A stretch of 64,000 bases of DNA. It comes from Streptomyces sp. ERV7 (GTDB lineage: Bacteria; Actinomycetota; Actinomycetes; Streptomycetales; Streptomycetaceae). The stretch covers positions 1-64,000 of the forward strand of contig NZ_LYOY01000051.1 in assembly GCF_001653515.1 (NCBI RefSeq), given 5' to 3'. A program made the position numbers and the translations under genes. This document shows, one piece after another, positions 62,740-64,000 of this stretch. The first letter of the stretch is position 1. Each line of letters begins with the position of its first letter. The notes beneath the pieces were generated by a model that ran no database searches, had not been told where the DNA came from, and saw nothing but the letters and a program-made list of their open reading frames with translations.

Positions 62740-64000
62740 ACGTCGTACCTCGCGGCTGCTCGCCCTCGCCACCGCGGCGGCCTCGGCCTTCACCATCGCC
62801 GCCGCACCCGGCGGCGGCTCGCCCGGCGCGGCCGGGATCGGCGACCCCTACTTTCCCGACCTGGGCAACGGCGGCTACGACGCCCTCCACTACGACCTCG
62901 GCGTCAGCTACCACCCGGACTCCGGGCGGCTCGACGGACGTACGACGATCACCGCCCGCGCCACCCAGACCCTCACCCGCTTCGACCTCGACCTCCAGAA
63001 GCTCACGGTCGACGCGATACGGGTGAACGGCAGACCCGCCGACTTCACCCGCAACGGGGACGAGATCGTCGTGACACCCCGTCACAAGCTGCGCAAGGGG
63101 CAGGAGTTCGAGGTCACCGTCGCCTACGGCGGAGTGCCCGTCGCCCTCAACGGCCCCATCGTCTTCGGCTCCGACTACGGCTGGATGAAGACCAAGGACG
63201 GCGTCTTCGTGGCCTGCGAGCCGAACGCCGCCTCCACCTGGTTCCCCTCCAGCGACCACCCCGCCGACAAGGCCACCTACGACATCCGCATCGACGCCCC
63301 CAAGGGCCTGACCGGAGTCTCCAACGGCCGGCTGGTCTCGTCGTACGACCGGGGCGACCGCTCGTACTTCCACTGGCGCGAGAAGCGGCCGATGGCGACC
63401 TATCTGGCCACGGCGACCATCGGCAAGTTCGACGTGCGGACCGGGAAGACCCCGGCAGGCACGCCGATCTACGTGGCCGTCGACCCGGTGCTCAAGGGGC
63501 AGAACCAGGTCGACGTGTACGCGGTGACCGCCGAGGCCACCGACTACTGGTCCCAGGTCTTCGGCCCGTACCCGTTCGAGGAGACGGGCGCGATCGTCGA
63601 CGACATGCCCCAGGCGGGCTTCTCGCTCGAAGTGCAGTCCAAGCCCGCGTACTCGGCGGTCCGCAACGAGACCACCATCGTCCACGAGCTCGCCCACCAG
63701 TGGTTCGGCGACTCGGTCTCGGTGGCGCAGTGGAAGGACATCTGGCTCAACGAGGGCTTCGCGAGCTACGCGCAGTGGCTGTGGGAGGAGCACAAGGGCC
63801 GGGGGACCGCCCATGACCTGGCCCGCGCCTACTACGACCGGGTCCCGGCCGACAACCCGTTCTGGCAGCGGGAGGTCGCGGACCCGCAGCGCGACACGAT
63901 GTTCGACGGGGCCGTCTACCGGCGCGGCGCGCTGACCCTCCAGGCGCTGCGCGAGCGCATCGGCGACGGCGCGTTCTTCAAGCTGCTGCCCACCTGGACC
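62720..64000 (+). CDS. Secreted M1-family zinc aminopeptidase (partial, runs off the right edge)
   Basis: At least 427 residues from ATG 62720. The signal peptide has SRLLALATAAASAFTIAAAP. The N-terminal beta-domain (DPYFPDLGNGGYDALHYDLG) leads to the catalytic region with the zinc site TTIVHELAHQWFGDSV, the third ligand in WLNEGFASYAQWLWEE and an AGFSLEVQ segment. The last has SLE in place of the usual GAMEN exopeptidase motif, which may change specificity. It would release N-terminal residues from peptides outside the cell, supplying the adjacent opp transporter. The C-terminal domain is beyond the window. Confidence 0.93.
   Translation, partial: MALSRSARRTSRLLALATAAASAFTIAAAPGGGSPGAAGIGDPYFPDLGNGGYDALHYDLGVSYHPDSGRLDGRTTITARATQTLTRFDLDLQKLTVDAIRVNGRPADFTRNGDEIVVTPRHKLRKGQEFEVTVAYGGVPVALNGPIVFGSDYGWMKTKDGVFVACEPNAASTWFPSSDHPADKATYDIRIDAPKGLTGVSNGRLVSSYDRGDRSYFHWREKRPMATYLATATIGKFDVRTGKTPAGTPIYVAVDPVLKGQNQVDVYAVTAEATDYWSQVFGPYPFEETGAIVDDMPQAGFSLEVQSKPAYSAVRNETTIVHELAHQWFGDSVSVAQWKDIWLNEGFASYAQWLWEEHKGRGTAHDLARAYYDRVPADNPFWQREVADPQRDTMFDGAVYRRGALTLQALRERIGDGAFFKLLPTWT

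Overview
The window is chromosomal DNA from a Streptomyces or close relative. It is uniformly very GC-rich with GTG/TTG starts and GTGA/ATGA stop-start overlaps. It carries a chitinase with DasR-type operator repeats, an SpoIIE-type phosphatase/kinase, several LuxR and PucR regulators, SseB-family proteins and a CabC-like EF-hand protein. No tRNA, rRNA, CRISPR array, transposase or phage integrase was found.

Layout. 0-1.6 kb: a SigE-family sigma factor in a tight operon with a membrane protein and a lipoprotein. 1.9-7.1 kb: aspS, a PAS-GAF-PP2C-HATPase regulator and an AI-2E-family transporter. 7.3-11.2 kb: a chitinase locus, chiS-chiR-chiC. 11.4-19.0 kb: a broken membrane gene, a secreted M4 metallopeptidase, a heterodimeric ABC exporter with one half decapitated, a truncated L,D-transpeptidase, enoyl-CoA hydratase and an anti-sigma-type kinase. 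19.1-26.6 kb: truncated Tat lipoprotein, serine hydrolase, a frameshifted ThDP enzyme next to agmatinase, a PucR/cupin fusion scar, an AlkZ-like DNA glycosylase and an I36 peptidase inhibitor. 26.6-33.4 kb: the regulatory end plus two genes (DUF4255 and AAA+ ATPase) of a phage-tail-like contractile injection system; the sheath, tube and baseplate genes are absent. 33.5-47.9 kb: polysaccharide deacetylase, PIG-L deacetylase, MHS transporter, GAF/PucR regulator, 3-hydroxybutyrate dehydrogenase, NUDIX, lnt, O-antigen-ligase-like protein, racemase, glycosyltransferase and CabC. 48.1-53.3 kb: an AIR-synthase fragment, then sdaA, glyA, gcvH and gcvT behind a tandem glycine riboswitch. 53.5-64 kb: a P-loop protein, two SseB proteins, a complete oligopeptide ABC operon (permease, binding protein, permease, two ATPases) and the start of an M1 aminopeptidase.

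How it fits together. Recognisable modules are chitin sensing and degradation, glycine/serine one-carbon metabolism under riboswitch control, oligopeptide uptake next to peptidases, and a guanidino-compound locus (agmatinase, ThDP enzyme, PucR, cupin).

The most striking property of the window is its scarring. At least seven places show a gene broken off mid-domain and abutting an unrelated sequence. At least three exact tandem duplications (63, 125 and 82 bp) occur, one of which frameshifts an enzyme gene; a 15-bp duplication also doubles a Shine-Dalgarno site. This is either a lineage undergoing deletion and duplication or a mosaic assembly, and raw-read support across the junctions would decide. 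A family of intergenic inverted repeats sits at five places, including one scar.
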